Source of the DNA: Mycobacterium sp. IS-836
GTDB taxonomy: Bacteria; Actinomycetota; Actinomycetes; Mycobacteriales; Mycobacteriaceae
NCBI RefSeq assembly: GCF_001954275.1
Contig: NZ_MBEU01000056.1
Location: 45,304 to 109,303 of the forward strand
Length of the DNA stretch: 64,000 bases
Direction: 5' to 3'
Shown here: positions 18,646 to 30,489 of the stretch, in pieces
How the letters are laid out: each line of letters opens with the position of its first letter
Numbering within the stretch: position 1 is the stretch's first letter
Translations under genes and position numbers: made by a program
The notes under the pieces: model-generated
Databases searched by the model: none
Told to the model about the DNA's origin: nothing
What the model saw: the letters and a program-made list of their open reading frames with translations, nothing else

Positions 18646-20118
18646 TTAGAGCGCGCCAGCGCGGGCGGCCCGCAGCCGGCGCAGGCTGCGCTCGCGACCG
18701 AGCAGCTCCAGTGATTCAAATAACGGCGGGCTGATCGTCGTCCCGGTAGCGGCGACGCGGATCGGGCCGAATGCTTTGCGCGGTTTGAGCGCCAGTCCCT
18801 CGATCAGCGCGGCCTTGAGGGCGTCCTCGATCCGCGCAGTCGTCCACTCCGTCACGCCGTCCAGCGCGGCCAGCGCCGCGTCGAGCACCGCGGCACCTGC
18901 CGCACCGAGTTCTTTGGCGGCGGCCTTGGGATCGATCGCGTACTCGTCGTCGTTGAGGAACTTCAGCAAGTCCCATGCGTCCGCGAGCACCACGATGCGG
19001 GTCTGCACCAGCTCGGCGGCGGTGGCGAACGAGGCGTCATCCAAGTCGAGGCGATGGCCGTGTGCGTTGAAGTACTCGCGCAGCCTGCCGGCGAAGTCGT
19101 CGGCGGTGAGCATCCGGATGTGCTCGGCGTTGAGCGCGTCGGCCTTCTTCTGGTCGAATCGGGCCGGATTCGAGTTGACGTCCACCACGTCGAAGGCGGC
19201 CACCATTTCGTCGAGGCTGAACAGGTCGTGATCGTCGGCGATCGCCCAGCCCAGCAACGCAAGATAATTCAGCAACCCTTCGGGAATGAAACCCCGGTCG
19301 CGGTGGGCGAACAGATTCGACTGCGGGTCGCGCTTGGAGAGCTTCTTGGTTCCCTCCCCCAATACCGTTGGCAGGTGGGCGAATTGCGGGATCCGCTCGG
19401 CGACCCCGATCCGGATCAGCGCCTGATACAACGCAATCTGACGCGGAGTCGACGGCAGCAGGTCCTCGCCACGCAGCACGTGCGTGATCTTCATCAGCGC
19501 GTCGTCGCACGGGTTGACCAAGGTGTACAACGGATCTCCGCTAGCCCGCGTCAACGCGAAGTCGGGCACGGTGCCAGCCGCAAAGGTGGTGGGCCCGCGC
19601 ACCAGGTCGTGCCAGTGCAGATCCTCGTCGGGCATTCGCAGCCGTACCACCGGCTGGCGTCCCTCGGCGAGAAACGCGGCCCGCTGGGGATCGGTCAGCT
19701 GTCGGTCGAAGTTGTCGTAGCCCAGCTTCGGGTTGCGGCCGGCGGCGATGTGGCGGGCCTCCACCTCCTCCGGCGTCGAAAAGGCATGGTAGGCCTCCCC
19801 CGCCGCGAGCAGCTTGGCCACTACCTCTTGGTAGATGTCGCCGCGCTGCGACTGCCTATAAGGGCCGTAGGGGCCGCCGACCTCGGGCCCCTCGTCCCAG
19901 TCGAGGCCGAGCCAGCGCAGGGCGTCGAGCAGCGCCAGGTAGCTCTCCTCGGTGTCGCGCGCGGCGTCGGTGTCCTCGATGCGAAAAACGAAGGTACCGC
20001 CGGTGTGCCGCGCATAGGCCCAGTTGAACAGCGCGGTGCGCACCATCCCCACGTGCGGCGTGCCGGTGGGCGACGGGCAGAACCGGACTCGTACTTTGGC
20101 TGCTTCGGGGGAAGTCAA
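18646..20118 (-). CDS. gltX: glutamyl-tRNA synthetase (non-discriminating)
   Basis: This 490-residue class I synthetase has the HIGH-type motif as [21 protein letters not shown] and the KMSKS-type motif as [12 protein letters not shown]. The anticodon-binding alpha-helical cage forms the last third. It attaches Glu to tRNA-Glu and, in organisms using GatCAB, also to tRNA-Gln. The presence of gatB, gatA and gatC further along supports the non-discriminating role. The stop of the upstream gene overlaps its start by four bases, so it is coupled to the FAH-family gene. Both of its tRNA substrates are encoded 100-320 bases downstream on the same strand. Confidence 0.97.
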   Translation of the reverse strand: MTSPEAAKVRVRFCPSPTGTPHVGMVRTALFNWAYARHTGGTFVFRIEDTDAARDTEESYLALLDALRWLGLDWDEGPEVGGPYGPYRQSQRGDIYQEVVAKLLAAGEAYHAFSTPEEVEARHIAAGRNPKLGYDNFDRQLTDPQRAAFLAEGRQPVVRLRMPDEDLHWHDLVRGPTTFAAGTVPDFALTRASGDPLYTLVNPCDDALMKITHVLRGEDLLPSTPRQIALYQALIRIGVAERIPQFAHLPTVLGEGTKKLSKRDPQSNLFAHRDRGFIPEGLLNYLALLGWAIADDHDLFSLDEMVAAFDVVDVNSNPARFDQKKADALNAEHIRMLTADDFAGRLREYFNAHGHRLDLDDASFATAAELVQTRIVVLADAWDLLKFLNDDEYAIDPKAAAKELGAAGAAVLDAALAALDGVTEWTTARIEDALKAALIEGLALKPRKAFGPIRVAATGTTISPPLFESLELLGRERSLRRLRAARAGAL

Positions 20119-20918
20119 GACTTTCCTTTGCGGACTACGGGATTGGCGAGGCTGCCGATTCCCTCGATGCTGATGGAGACGACGTCACCGTCCTCGATGG
20201 GGCCGACACCCGCCGGTGTCCCGGTGAGGATGAGGTCGCCGGGCAGCAGGGTCATCACGGCCGAGATCCATTCCACGATGGCGCCGACGTCGTGGATCAT
20301 CGACGAGGTTCGGGTGTGTTGCTTGACGTCGCCGTTGACCTCGGTGCGCAACTCGAGATCGGCCGGATCGACGTCGGTGACGATCCAGGGGCCGACCGGG
20401 CAGAAGGTGTCGTGGCCCTTGGCCCGCGTCCACTGCCCGTCGGCCTGTTGTTGGTCGCGCGCCGACACATCGTTGGCGATGGTGTAGCCGAGGATGTTGG
20501 CGGCGGCCTGGGCGGCCGGGACGTCCTTGCACGGGCGGCCGATCACCGCCGCCAGCTCTCCCTCGAAGTGCACCGGTGATGCGTTGGCGGGCAACCGAAT
20601 CGGCACGTTGGGTCCGATGATGGCGGTGTTGGGCTTGAGGAATATCACCGGATCCGCCGGCACCGGGCCCGTTTGGCCACCCATCTCCGCGATGTGATCG
20701 GCGTAGTTCTTCCCGACGCAGACCACCTTGCCGGCCAGCATGGGCGCCAGCAGCCGGATGTCGGCCAGCGGCCAGGATCGGCCGGTGAACGTCGGCGTGC
20801 CGAACGGGTGCTCGGCGATCTCGCGGGCCGTCATCCCGCCGGGATCGTCCAGGGAACCCTCGATGCTGACGAAGGCGACGCCGTCCGGGCTGGCGATTCG
20901 ACCAAGGCGCATTCGCAC
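20115..20918 (-). CDS. fumarylacetoacetate hydrolase-family protein (Rv2993c-like)
   Basis: This protein of about 265 residues has the FAH fold of fumarylacetoacetases, 2-hydroxyhepta-2,4-diene-1,7-dioate isomerases and acylpyruvases. The metal ligands sit in [15 protein letters not shown], with the [12 protein letters not shown] and [16 protein letters not shown] segments also present. The start is GTG 20918 or ATG 20912. The precise substrate cannot be assigned from sequence; acylpyruvase or oxaloacetate decarboxylase activity is common for stand-alone members. It overlaps gltX by four bases, a conserved linkage in mycobacteria with no obvious metabolic reason. Divergent from the MFS gene, 58 bases between starts. 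Confidence 0.88.
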   Translation of the reverse strand: MRMRLGRIASPDGVAFVSIEGSLDDPGGMTAREIAEHPFGTPTFTGRSWPLADIRLLAPMLAGKVVCVGKNYADHIAEMGGQTGPVPADPVIFLKPNTAIIGPNVPIRLPANASPVHFEGELAAVIGRPCKDVPAAQAAANILGYTIANDVSARDQQQADGQWTRAKGHDTFCPVGPWIVTDVDPADLELRTEVNGDVKQHTRTSSMIHDVGAIVEWISAVMTLLPGDLILTGTPAGVGPIEDGDVVSISIEGIGSLANPVVRKGKS

Positions 20919-20976
20919 GAGCCTAGTAATCGCCGATCACGCCTGCCTCAGCCGGGCATCGTGCGAGCATGGGCGG

Positions 20977-22329
20977 ATGCCGTCGGACCCGAAAGAGGCG
21001 GGCCAACTCAGCACCGGGGCGCGCTGGTCGATCGTGGTCGTCTCCCTGTGGGTAACGGCAAGTTCTTTTCTCTTCATCAACGGCGTCGCATTCCTGATCC
21101 CCTCGCTGCAGGCCTTGCGCGGCATTTCACTGCCCGAAGCCGGTCTGCTGTCGTCGATGCCCAGCTGGGGCATGGTCACCACGCTTATCCTCTGGGGCTA
21201 CGTGCTGGATCGCATCGGCGAGCGGATCGTGATGACCGCTGGTTCGGCACTCACCGCGGCGGCGGCATACGCTGCGGCGTCGGTGCATTCGATGGTGTGG
21301 GTCGGTGTGTATCTGTTCCTCGGCGGCATGGCCGCGGCGAGTTGCAACACCGCCGGCGGCCGGCTGGTGTCCGGCTGGTTTCCGCCGCAGCAGCGCGGCC
21401 TGGCGATGGGGATCCGCCAGACCGCGCAACCGCTCGGAATCGCCTTCGGCGCACTGGTGATACCCGAACTGGGTGAACACAGCATTCGCGCGGGGCTGAT
21501 GTTGCCCGCGTTGGTGTGCGCGGTAGCCGCCGTGGCCAGCCTGATCGGAGTCGCGAATCCACCGGGGAAGTCCCGCAAGACGGCCACCGTGGCCGAACTG
21601 GCCAGCCCGTACCGGGGGTCGTTAGTGCTCTGGCGAATTCACGCGGTGGCGGGCCTGCTGATGATGCCGCAGACCGTGACCGTAACGTTCATGCTGGTGT
21701 GGCTGATGAACCACCACGGCTGGTCGATCGGGGCCGCCGGGGTTTTGGTGACGCTCGCGCAGCTGCTCGGCGCGCTGGGCCGCGTCGGCGTCGGGCGGTG
21801 GTCGGACCGGGTCGGCTCGCGGATGTGGCCGGTCCGCATCATCGCCGCCGCCGCGGCGCTGACCCTGTTCCTGCTGGCGCTGAGCGACCGGGTGAATTCG
21901 CGATTCGACGTGCCGCTCATGATCGCCATCTCGGTGATCGCGGTGCTCGACAACGGTTTGGAGGCAACCGCGATCACCGAATTCGCCGGTGCGTTCTGGA
22001 GCGGGCGGGCGCTGGGTGTGCAGAACACCACTCAACGGCTGATGGCCGCCGCGGGGCCGCCGCTATTCGGCGCATTGATCGCGGCGGAGAAATATCCGTC
22101 CGCCTGGGCCTGGTGCGGGTTGTTTCCCTTGCTGGCGGTCCCGTTGGTGCCGACCCGGCTGCTGCCACCGGGTTTGGAAACTACAGCGCGGCTGCGATCC
22201 GTTCGCCGACTTCGCTGGTGGCGAGCCGTTCGTTCGGGCGGTTCGACAGATAGGTCGCGACGGCCCGGTCCACCCGGGCGGCGGCGTCGTCCTGACCGAG
22301 GTGGGCAAGCAGCAGCGCCACCGACATGA
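20977..22329 (+). CDS. major facilitator superfamily transporter (Rv2994-like)
   Basis: This 450-residue integral membrane protein has about 12 hydrophobic segments. It shows MFS landmarks such as [19 protein letters not shown] in the 2-3 loop and [17 protein letters not shown] in the 8-9 loop. Substrate unknown; drug or metabolite efflux is the usual role. The start at ATG 20977 follows the family. The membrane domain ends near residue 400. The frame then continues as an Arg/Pro-rich tail ([17 protein letters not shown] onward) that overlaps the 3' end of the convergent leuB gene by 149 bases, unusual for this genome. Either the tail is real and basic, or a normal stop near 22190 has been lost. 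Confidence 0.88.
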   Translation: MPSDPKEAGQLSTGARWSIVVVSLWVTASSFLFINGVAFLIPSLQALRGISLPEAGLLSSMPSWGMVTTLILWGYVLDRIGERIVMTAGSALTAAAAYAAASVHSMVWVGVYLFLGGMAAASCNTAGGRLVSGWFPPQQRGLAMGIRQTAQPLGIAFGALVIPELGEHSIRAGLMLPALVCAVAAVASLIGVANPPGKSRKTATVAELASPYRGSLVLWRIHAVAGLLMMPQTVTVTFMLVWLMNHHGWSIGAAGVLVTLAQLLGALGRVGVGRWSDRVGSRMWPVRIIAAAAALTLFLLALSDRVNSRFDVPLMIAISVIAVLDNGLEATAITEFAGAFWSGRALGVQNTTQRLMAAAGPPLFGALIAAEKYPSAWAWCGLFPLLAVPLVPTRLLPPGLETTARLRSVRRLRWWRAVRSGGSTDRSRRPGPPGRRRRPDRGGQAAAPPT

Positions 22330-23191
22330 TCGCCGCCGTCGGATCCGCGATGCCCTGACCGGCGATGTCGGGCGCGCTGCCGTGCACGGGCTCGAACATC
22401 GACGGATTGGTCCGGGTGGCATCGATATTTCCACTGGCGGCCAAGCCAATTCCGCCGCACACCGCCGCGGCCAAGTCGGTGATGATGTCGCCGAACAGGT
22501 TGTCGGTGACGATCACGTCGAAGCGCCCCGGGTCGGTGACCAGGAAGATGGTGGCGGCGTCGACGTGCTGATAGGCGACCTCGACGCCGGGATAGTCTTC
22601 GCCAACCTCCGCCACGATCCGCGTCCAAAGCTTCCCGGCGAAGGTGAGTACGTTGTTCTTGTGCACCAGCGTTAGATGCTTGCGACGCCGCTGCGCGCGC
22701 TCGAACGCGTCGGCCACCACGCGGCGCACACCGAACGCGGTGTTGACGCTGACCTCGGTGGCCACCTCCTGCGGCGTGCCCACCCGGATCGCGCCACCGG
22801 TGCCGGTGTAGGGCCCTTCAGTGCCCTCGCGCACCACCACGAAGTCGATGTCGGGGTTTCCGGCCAGCGGACCGCTCACCCCCGGATACAGCCGGGCCGG
22901 TCGCAGGTTGACGTGATGATCCAGCTCAAAACGCAAGCGCAACAACAGGCCTCGCTCCAGCACGCCACTGGGCACCGACGGATCACCGACCGCGCCGAGC
23001 AGGATGGCGTCATGCTGGCGCAGCTCGGCGAGCACCGAGTCCGGCAGTAGCTCACCGGTGGCGTGGAAGCGGCGGGCGCCCAGGTCGTAGTCGGTCCGCT
23101 GCACGCCCGGCACGACCGCGTCGAGGACTTTGAGGGCCTCGGCCACCACCTCGGGGCCGATCCCGTCGCCGCCGATCACCGCCAGTTTCAC
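22181..23191 (-). CDS. leuB: 3-isopropylmalate dehydrogenase
   Basis: This 336-residue enzyme oxidises and decarboxylates 3-isopropylmalate with NAD in leucine synthesis. It starts [20 protein letters not shown]. The substrate arginines and loop are in [23 protein letters not shown]. The Lys/Tyr catalytic region ([21 protein letters not shown]), the metal-binding [18 protein letters not shown] and the cofactor loop [18 protein letters not shown] are complete. Its start overlaps serA's stop by four bases, so serA and leuB are co-translated. Its 3' end lies opposite the MFS tail. Normal length for actinobacteria. Confidence 0.97.
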   Translation of the reverse strand: MKLAVIGGDGIGPEVVAEALKVLDAVVPGVQRTDYDLGARRFHATGELLPDSVLAELRQHDAILLGAVGDPSVPSGVLERGLLLRLRFELDHHVNLRPARLYPGVSGPLAGNPDIDFVVVREGTEGPYTGTGGAIRVGTPQEVATEVSVNTAFGVRRVVADAFERAQRRRKHLTLVHKNNVLTFAGKLWTRIVAEVGEDYPGVEVAYQHVDAATIFLVTDPGRFDVIVTDNLFGDIITDLAAAVCGGIGLAASGNIDATRTNPSMFEPVHGSAPDIAGQGIADPTAAIMSVALLLAHLGQDDAAARVDRAVATYLSNRPNERLATSEVGERIAAAL

Positions 23192-24774
23192 GACAGGTCA
23201 ACCACTTCGAGCTTGTTGGCCCCCACCGCCGTCGAGATCTCCGACCGGACGGCGTCGGGCACGTCTTGGTCGAGCCGCAACAGGATCGTCGCGCTCGGAC
23301 CCTCGGCGTCCTCGGACAGTTGCGCGGCTTGGATATTCACCCCGGCCGCACCCAGCAGGGTGCCGATCTTGCCCAATGCGCCCGGCTGGTCGATGTAGTT
23401 GATCACCAGGTTCGTACCCTGGGCGCGCAGATCGAAGTTGCGCCCGTTGATCTGGACGATCTTCTCGACCAACTGCGGACCGGAAAGCGTGCCCGCCACG
23501 TTGACGCACGAGCCATCGTGGGCGAGCGCCCGCACATCGACCACGCTGCGATGGTTGGGGCTTTCCGACGCGGTGGTGAGCTCGGCGGTGACGCCGCGTT
23601 CGGCGGCCAGCGCCGGCGCGTTGACGAACGTGACCGGATCCTCGATGACCGCCGAGAACAGACCGCGCAATGCCGAAAGGCGCAGCACCTCAACGTCTTC
23701 GGAAGCCAGCTCGCCGCGCACCTCCACGACCAACGACGCCGGCAGGCCGTCGGACAGGGCGGCGGCCAGCACTCCGAGCTTGCGCACCAGGTCCAGCCAG
23801 GGCGCCACCTCCTCGTTGACCACTCCGCCGCCCACGTTGACCGCGTCGGGGACGAACTCCCCCGCCAGCGCCAGCCGCACGCTTTCGGCCACGTCGGTTC
23901 CGGCCCGGTCCTGGGCCTCGGCAGTGGAGGCGCCCAGGTGCGGTGTGACCACCACCTGCGGCAGCTCGAACAGCGGGCTGTCGGTGCAGGGTTCGCTGGA
24001 GAACACGTCGAGGCCGGCGGCGCGCACATGGCCACTGCTCACCGCGTCGGCCAGCGCCGCCTCGTCGACCAGCCCACCGCGGGCGGCGTTGACGATGATG
24101 ACGCCCGGCTTCGTCTTAGCCAGCGCCTCCTTGTCGATCAGGCCGGCCGTCTCCGCCGTCTTCGGCAGGTGCACCGAGATGAAGTCGGCCCGGGTCAGCA
24201 GCTCGTCGAGGGATAGCAGCTCGATGCCGAGCTGCGCGGCGCGTGCCGGCGCCACATACGGGTCGTAGGCGACGACGTGGGTGCCGAAGGCCGCGACCCG
24301 CTGCGCGACCAACTGGCCGATCCGGCCCAGCCCGACCACCCCGACGGTCTTGCCGAAAATCTCGGTGCCCGAGAACGACGAGCGTTTCCAGGTGTGTTCG
24401 CGCAGCGAGGCATCGGCCGCCGCGATCTGGCGAGCCGCGGCCAGCAGCAGCGCCAGCGCGTGCTCGGCGGCACTGTGGATGTTCGACGTCGGCGCGTTGA
24501 CGACCAGCACGCCGCGCTCGGTGGCGGCGTCGACGTCGACGTTGTCGAGCCCGACGCCGGCGCGCGCGACGATCTTGAGCTTGGGGGCCGCGGCGAGCAC
24601 CTCGGCGTCGACGGTGGTGGCCGAGCGCACCAGCAGCGCGTCGGCCTCGGGCACCGCGGCCAGCAGCTTCTCCCGGTCGGGACCGTCTACCCAGCGCACC
24701 TCGACCTGGTCTCCCAGGGCGGCGACGGTCGATTGGGCGAGTTTGTCGGCGATTAACACAACAGGCAAGTTCAC
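23188..24774 (-). CDS. serA: D-3-phosphoglycerate dehydrogenase with C-terminal ACT domain
   Basis: This 528-residue enzyme oxidises 3-phosphoglycerate with NAD, the first step of serine synthesis. Catalytic and Rossmann domains occupy about residues 1-300 ([30 protein letters not shown]). The mycobacterial intervening (ASB) domain lies at about 320-450. The C-terminal ACT domain ([23 protein letters not shown]) binds serine for feedback inhibition. The GTG start has no Shine-Dalgarno but TAGCCT lies six bases upstream, so the message is probably leaderless. It forms an operon with leuB and is divergent from the FAD oxidoreductase gene only 41 bases away. Confidence 0.97.
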   Translation of the reverse strand: MNLPVVLIADKLAQSTVAALGDQVEVRWVDGPDREKLLAAVPEADALLVRSATTVDAEVLAAAPKLKIVARAGVGLDNVDVDAATERGVLVVNAPTSNIHSAAEHALALLLAAARQIAAADASLREHTWKRSSFSGTEIFGKTVGVVGLGRIGQLVAQRVAAFGTHVVAYDPYVAPARAAQLGIELLSLDELLTRADFISVHLPKTAETAGLIDKEALAKTKPGVIIVNAARGGLVDEAALADAVSSGHVRAAGLDVFSSEPCTDSPLFELPQVVVTPHLGASTAEAQDRAGTDVAESVRLALAGEFVPDAVNVGGGVVNEEVAPWLDLVRKLGVLAAALSDGLPASLVVEVRGELASEDVEVLRLSALRGLFSAVIEDPVTFVNAPALAAERGVTAELTTASESPNHRSVVDVRALAHDGSCVNVAGTLSGPQLVEKIVQINGRNFDLRAQGTNLVINYIDQPGALGKIGTLLGAAGVNIQAAQLSEDAEGPSATILLRLDQDVPDAVRSEISTAVGANKLEVVDLS

Positions 24775-24780
24775 CCGACC

Positions 24781-24786
24781 AGGCTA
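24781..24786 (-). promoter_or_regulatory. -10 element of a leaderless serA promoter
   Basis: TAGCCT on the minus strand is separated by six bases (GGTCGG) from the serA GTG start. There is no Shine-Dalgarno sequence. A transcript would begin at or next to the start codon. Confidence 0.55.
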
Positions 24787-24815
24787 TAGGCCGGGGTCTC
24801 CGCTCTAATTGACCG

Positions 24816-26243
24816 GTGGACGTCACCGTCGTCGGCAGCGGGCCCAACGGGCTGACAGCGGCCGTAATCTGCGCCCGTGCGGGACTCAAAGTGCAGGTCG
24901 TCGAGGCCCAGCCGACCTTCGGCGGCGGCGCCCGCACCGCGGCCGACCCAGAATTTCCCGGAGTCCAACACGACATCTGCTCGGCGGTTCACCCGCTGGC
25001 GCTGGCGTCGCCGTTCTTCGCGGAGTTCGATCTGGCCGCCCGCGGGGTGCGGCTGGAGGTGCCCGAGATCGCGTATGCCAATCCGCTGCCGGGCCGGCCG
25101 GCGGTGATCGCCTACCGCGATCTGGAGCGCACCTGCGCCGAATTGACCGACGGCGCGTCCTGGCGGCGGCTGCTGGGCCCGTTGGTATCGGACTCGCCCG
25201 AGGTGGTCGGACTGCTGCTCGGCGACAAGCGCTCGGTGCCCCGCTCGTTACCGTCCGCGCTGCGCCTTGGGCTTCGCATGCTGGCCCAGGGCACTGTTGC
25301 GTGGGGGTCGCTGGTCGGCGAAGACGCCCGGGCCCTGTTCACCGGCGTTGCCGCTCATGTGATTTCGCGGATGCCGTCGATGGCGGCCGCCGGCGCCGGG
25401 TTGATGTTGGCGACACTCGCCCATTCGGTCGGCTGGCCGATTCCGGTGGGCGGCAGCCAGGCGATCACCGATGCGCTGATCGCCGACCTGCGCGCGCACG
25501 GCGGCGAGCTGACCGCCCGCCACGAAATCACCGGGCCGCCAAGTGGTGTCGTCGCGTTCGACACGGCACCGACCGCGCTGTTGCGCATTTACGGCGACGC
25601 GCTACCGTCCCACTACGCTAAGGCGTTGCGCCGCTATCGTTTTGGGCCGGGAGTCGCCAAGGTCGACTTCGTGCTCAGCGGCGAGATTCCGTGGACCGAC
25701 GAGCGGCTGCGCCACGCGCCGACCCTGCATCTCGGCGGCACCCGCGAGCAGATGGCGCGCGCCGAAGCCGACATCGCGGCCGGACGCCACGCGCAATGGC
25801 CGATGGTGCTGGCGGCCGCGCCCCACCTCGCCGACCCCGGCCGCATCGACGGCGGCGGCCGCCGCCCGTTCTGGACCTACGCCCACGTACCCTCGGGCTC
25901 CACCGTCGACGCGACGCAGGCGGTGACCGCGGTGATCGAGCGGTTCGCACCCGGCTTCCGCGACCTCGTGCTGGCGGCCCGCGCGGTGCCCGCCGCGCGA
26001 ATGACCGACCACAACGCCAACTACGTCGGCGGCGACATCGGGATGGGCGGAAACTCGGCGTGGCGCGCGATCGCCGGCCCCACACCGCGCCTGAACCCTT
26101 GGCGCACACCTATTCCCAAGGCGTATCTGTGTTCCGCGGCCACCCCGCCCGGCGGCGGCGTGCACGGCATGGCCGGTTACTACGCCGCGCGTGCCCTGCT
26201 GCGCCGCGAATTCGGCCTGGGCATGCCTAGGCTGGGGCCATGA
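24816..26243 (+). CDS. FAD-dependent phytoene desaturase-like oxidoreductase (Rv2997-like)
   Basis: This 475-residue flavoprotein has the N-terminal dinucleotide-binding motif VVGSGPNGLTAAVICARAGLKV and the following VVEAQPTFGGGART. The C-terminal FAD-contact segment is NYVGGDIGMGGNSAWRA. This is the phytoene desaturase/carotenoid isomerase-type branch (NAD(P)/FAD oxidoreductase); no carotenoid genes are nearby and the real substrate is unknown. The GTG start at 24816 lacks a clear ribosome site and TCTAAT sits six bases upstream, so it may be leaderless. The stop overlaps the wrbA-like start by four bases. Confidence 0.88.
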   Translation: MDVTVVGSGPNGLTAAVICARAGLKVQVVEAQPTFGGGARTAADPEFPGVQHDICSAVHPLALASPFFAEFDLAARGVRLEVPEIAYANPLPGRPAVIAYRDLERTCAELTDGASWRRLLGPLVSDSPEVVGLLLGDKRSVPRSLPSALRLGLRMLAQGTVAWGSLVGEDARALFTGVAAHVISRMPSMAAAGAGLMLATLAHSVGWPIPVGGSQAITDALIADLRAHGGELTARHEITGPPSGVVAFDTAPTALLRIYGDALPSHYAKALRRYRFGPGVAKVDFVLSGEIPWTDERLRHAPTLHLGGTREQMARAEADIAAGRHAQWPMVLAAAPHLADPGRIDGGGRRPFWTYAHVPSGSTVDATQAVTAVIERFAPGFRDLVLAARAVPAARMTDHNANYVGGDIGMGGNSAWRAIAGPTPRLNPWRTPIPKAYLCSAATPPGGGVHGMAGYYAARALLRREFGLGMPRLGP

Positions 26244-26842
26244 CCAAACTCGCGATCATCTATTACTCGGCCACCGGTCACGGCACCACGATGGCGCGGC
26301 GGGTCGCCGCGGCAGCCGAGGCCGCGGGCGCCGAGGTCCGGCTGCGCCACGTCGCCGAAACGCACGACCCGGAGTCGTTCGCCCAAAACCCGGCCTGGAC
26401 GGCGAACTACGAAGCGACCAAGGATCTTCCCGCGGCCACCGGCGACGACATCGTGTGGGCCGACGCGGTGATCTTCGGCTCGCCGACCCGGTTCGGTTCG
26501 CCCGCAGCGCAATTGCGCGCCTTCCTCGACTCGCTGGGTGGGCTGTGGGCTGACGGCAAGTTGGCCGACAAGGTGTATGCGGCCTTCACGTCCTCGAACA
26601 CCCTGCACGGCGGCCAGGAAACCACGCTGGTCGCGCTGTATTTCACGCTGATGCACTTCGGCGGCATCATCGTGCCGCCGGGATACACCGATCCGTGCAA
26701 GTTCGTCGACGGCAACCCGTATGGGGCGAGCCTGGTCTCCACCCACGACAACATCCACGAGTTCGACGACGCGACCAACAACGCGCTCGACCATCTGGCG
26801 CGCCGCGTTGTGCGTACAGCCGACCGCTTCACGGCGTCCTAA
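26240..26842 (+). CDS. wrbA: NAD(P)H:quinone oxidoreductase, WrbA type
   Basis: This 200-residue flavodoxin-like protein has the FMN phosphate loop YYSATGHGTTMARRVA and the second FMN contact FGSPTRFGSPAAQLRAFLDS. The TSSNTLHGGQETT segment is typical of WrbA tetramers. WrbA reduces quinones by two electrons and so avoids semiquinone stress. It overlaps the upstream FAD oxidoreductase by ATGA, implying a joint redox role (inference). M. tuberculosis has other genes (Rv2998-Rv3000, lppY) in this interval, so this looks like a lineage difference. Convergent with ilvC across a 71-base gap containing a nested inverted repeat. Confidence 0.88.
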   Translation: MTKLAIIYYSATGHGTTMARRVAAAAEAAGAEVRLRHVAETHDPESFAQNPAWTANYEATKDLPAATGDDIVWADAVIFGSPTRFGSPAAQLRAFLDSLGGLWADGKLADKVYAAFTSSNTLHGGQETTLVALYFTLMHFGGIIVPPGYTDPCKFVDGNPYGASLVSTHDNIHEFDDATNNALDHLARRVVRTADRFTAS

Positions 26843-26844
26843 GC

Positions 26845-26906
26845 CGCCGAACGTGTACTCACGGCGAAAAAATCGCCAAAATCTCGCGCTCAGTGCACGT
26901 TCGGCG
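26845..26906. terminator. nested inverted repeat between wrbA and ilvC, likely bidirectional terminator
   Basis: An 11-base outer arm (CGCCGAACGTG, 26845-26855) is matched exactly at 26896-26906, and an inner hairpin GGCGA-5-TCGCC lies at 26863-26877. It fills the gap between two convergent genes. It could also be a copy of a dispersed intergenic repeat. Confidence 0.55.
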
Positions 26907-26913
26907 CCAGACG

Positions 26914-28462
<1,549 letters not shown>

Positions 28463-28466
<4 letters not shown>

Positions 28467-30313
28467 GCGTGCCCTTCGCTCTCGTCATCGAACAGCGGGC
28501 GGATGCCGCGGGCCGCCTGAATCTCGTCGTTGCTGGTCCCGGCGGCCACCATCGGCCACACCTGCGCGTCGGCGCCCACGATGAAGTCGATCACCACTGG
28601 GCGGTCGGTGATCGCGCGTGCCGCGTTGATCACGTCGACGACGTCTTCTTCACGCTCGCAACGCATTCCGACGCAACCCAGCGCCTCGGCCAGCTTTACG
28701 AAGTCCGGGATGCGGTGCGAGTGCGTGGCCAGGTCGGTCTGGGAATAGCGCTCCCCGTAGAACAGGCTCTGCCACTGGCGCACCATGCCAAGGTTGCCGT
28801 TGTTGATCAGCGCCACCTTGATCGGTATGCCTTCGATCGCGCAGGTGGCCAACTCCTGGTTGGTCATCTGGAAGCATCCGTCGCCGTCGATCGCCCAGAC
28901 CTCCGCCTCAGGACGCGCGATCTTGGCGCCCATGGCCGCCGGGATCGCGAAGCCCATGGTGCCCAGCCCGCCGGAATTGAGCCAGGTGCGCGGCTTTTCG
29001 TAGCGAATGAACTGCGCGGCCCACATCTGGTGCTGACCGACACCGGCGACGTAGACGGCGTCGGGGCCGGCGATCTGGCCCAGCTTCTCGATCACATACT
29101 CCGGGCCGAGGCTGCCGTCGCTCTGCGGGCCGTAGCTCAGCGGGTAGGTGGACTGGACCTCCTGCAGGTATCGCCACCAATCGGCCATGTCGATCTTGCC
29201 CGGAATCTCGTAGTGCCGCAGCATCGAGATGAGTTCGGTGATAACGGCTTTGACGTCGCCGACGATGGGCACATCGGCGTGCCGGTTCTTGCCGATCTCC
29301 GCCGGGTCGATGTCGGCGTGGATCACCTTGGCCTCGGGTGCGAACGAGGCGAGCTGTCCGGTGACCCGGTCGTCGAAGCGGGTGCCCAGTGCGATCAGCA
29401 GGTCGCTGCGTTGCAGCGCGGCCACCGCGGCGACGGTGCCGTGCATGCCGGGCATGCCCAGGTTCTGCTCGTGGCTGTCGGGGAAGGCGCCGCGCGCCAT
29501 CAGCGTGGTGACGACCGGAATACCGGTCAGCTCGGCCAAATCTCGCAGCTGCTCGGTCGCCTCACCGCGGATCACACCACCGCCGACGTAGAGCACCGGT
29601 TTGGTCGCGGCGCCGATCAGCTTGGCCGCCTCCCGGATCTGCCGGCTGTGCGGTTTGGTGTTCGGCTTGTAACCGGGCAGATCCATGCGCGGCGGCCAGC
29701 TGAACGTGCACTGCCCCTGCAGCACGTCCTTGGGGATGTCGACGAGGACGGCGCCCGGGCGTCCCGAGGACGCGATGTGGAACGCCTCCGCCAGGACCCG
29801 GGGAATGTCGTCGCCGGAGCGAACGAGGAAGTTGTGCTTGGTGATCGGCATCGTGATGCCCGAGATGTCGGCCTCCTGGAAGGCGTCGGTGCCGATCAGC
29901 CCGCGACCGACCTGCCCGGTGACGGCGACCACGGGGATCGAGTCCATCTGCGCATCGGCCAGCGCGGTCACCAGGTTGGTGGCGCCGGGCCCCGAGGTGG
30001 CCATGCAGACCCCGACCCGGCCGGTGGCGTGTGCGTAACCACTGGCGGCGTGACCGGCGCCCTGCTCGTGGCGGACCAGCACGTGACGCAGCTTCTTCGA
30101 GTCGAACAGCGGGTCGTAGACGGGCAGCACCGCGCCGCCGGGGATGCCGAAGATGACGTCGACGTCGAGCTCCTCCAGCGACCGGATCACCGACTGGGCA
30201 CCGGTCAGTTGCTCCGGCGCGACGCGCTTCGACTGGGCGGCTTTCGCGGCGGGTTTCGGCGCGCCGTTGGCCGCTCCCTGCGACCCGGCGTGTGGCCTCG
30301 TGGGTGCGCTCAC
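28463..30313 (-). CDS. ilvB: acetolactate synthase catalytic large subunit
   Basis: This 616-residue thiamine diphosphate enzyme condenses pyruvate to acetolactate, or with 2-ketobutyrate to acetohydroxybutyrate. It is the target of sulfonylureas. A basic Ala/Pro-rich extension covers residues 1-35. Then come the catalytic glutamate region [16 protein letters not shown] and [19 protein letters not shown], the central FAD domain, and the ThDP/Mg motif [18 protein letters not shown] with [12 protein letters not shown]. The start is GTG 30313; the open frame further upstream passes through the attenuator and is not coding. First structural gene of ilvBNC, 109 bases after a leader peptide and 36 after a T-tract terminator. 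Confidence 0.97.
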
Positions 30314-30348
30314 TCTCGTCCTCTTCGTCCTTGTTGTCTGTGGGCAAG

Positions 30349-30383
30349 AAAAAACCCCCGTCAGCTCAGCTGCTGCACGAGGG
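30349..30383 (-). terminator. intrinsic terminator (attenuator) in the ilvB leader
   Basis: On the minus strand CCCTCGT pairs with ACGGGGG (one G-T pair) and an inner CAGC pairs with GCTG across a small bulge. The stem is followed immediately by six T at 30354-30349. It lies between the leader peptide and ilvB. A 10-base segment just before it (30392-30383, CCACCAACGC) is perfectly complementary to leader codons 8-11 (30435-30426), giving alternative folding. Confidence 0.85.
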
Positions 30384-30421
30384 CGTTGGTGGGAGGATCG
30401 CTTCAAACGCTGAAGTGTTAG

Positions 30422-30457
30422 TCAGCCACCAACGCGCCGACTAATTACTACGAGCAT
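30422..30457 (-). CDS. ilvB leader peptide, 11 residues (MLVVISRRVGG)
   Basis: A 12-codon open frame (ATG to TGA) encodes MLVVISRRVGG. Five of its eleven residues are Leu, Val or Ile, and four of those are at codons 2-5. A GAAAG ribosome site lies seven bases upstream. It follows a good promoter by some 30 bases and precedes a T-tract terminator, the standard layout of a branched-chain amino acid attenuator as described for actinobacterial ilvB. Ribosome stalling at these codons when branched-chain aminoacyl-tRNA is scarce should let transcription continue into ilvBNC (inference from the family of mechanisms). Confidence 0.8.
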   Translation of the reverse strand: MLVVISRRVGG

Positions 30458-30489
30458 TCCGGGCTTTCCGGCGGGTTCCATAGCCCCCG

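Noticed and set aside
24816..26243. Carotenoid biosynthesis locus
   Set aside because: The oxidoreductase resembles phytoene desaturase in fold, but no crtB, crtE or cyclase gene is in the window.
28469..30421. 650-codon open frame on the plus strand
   Set aside because: It is antisense to ilvB and ilvN in a high-GC gene, rich in Arg, Gly, Asp and His with no domain; typical codon-bias shadow.
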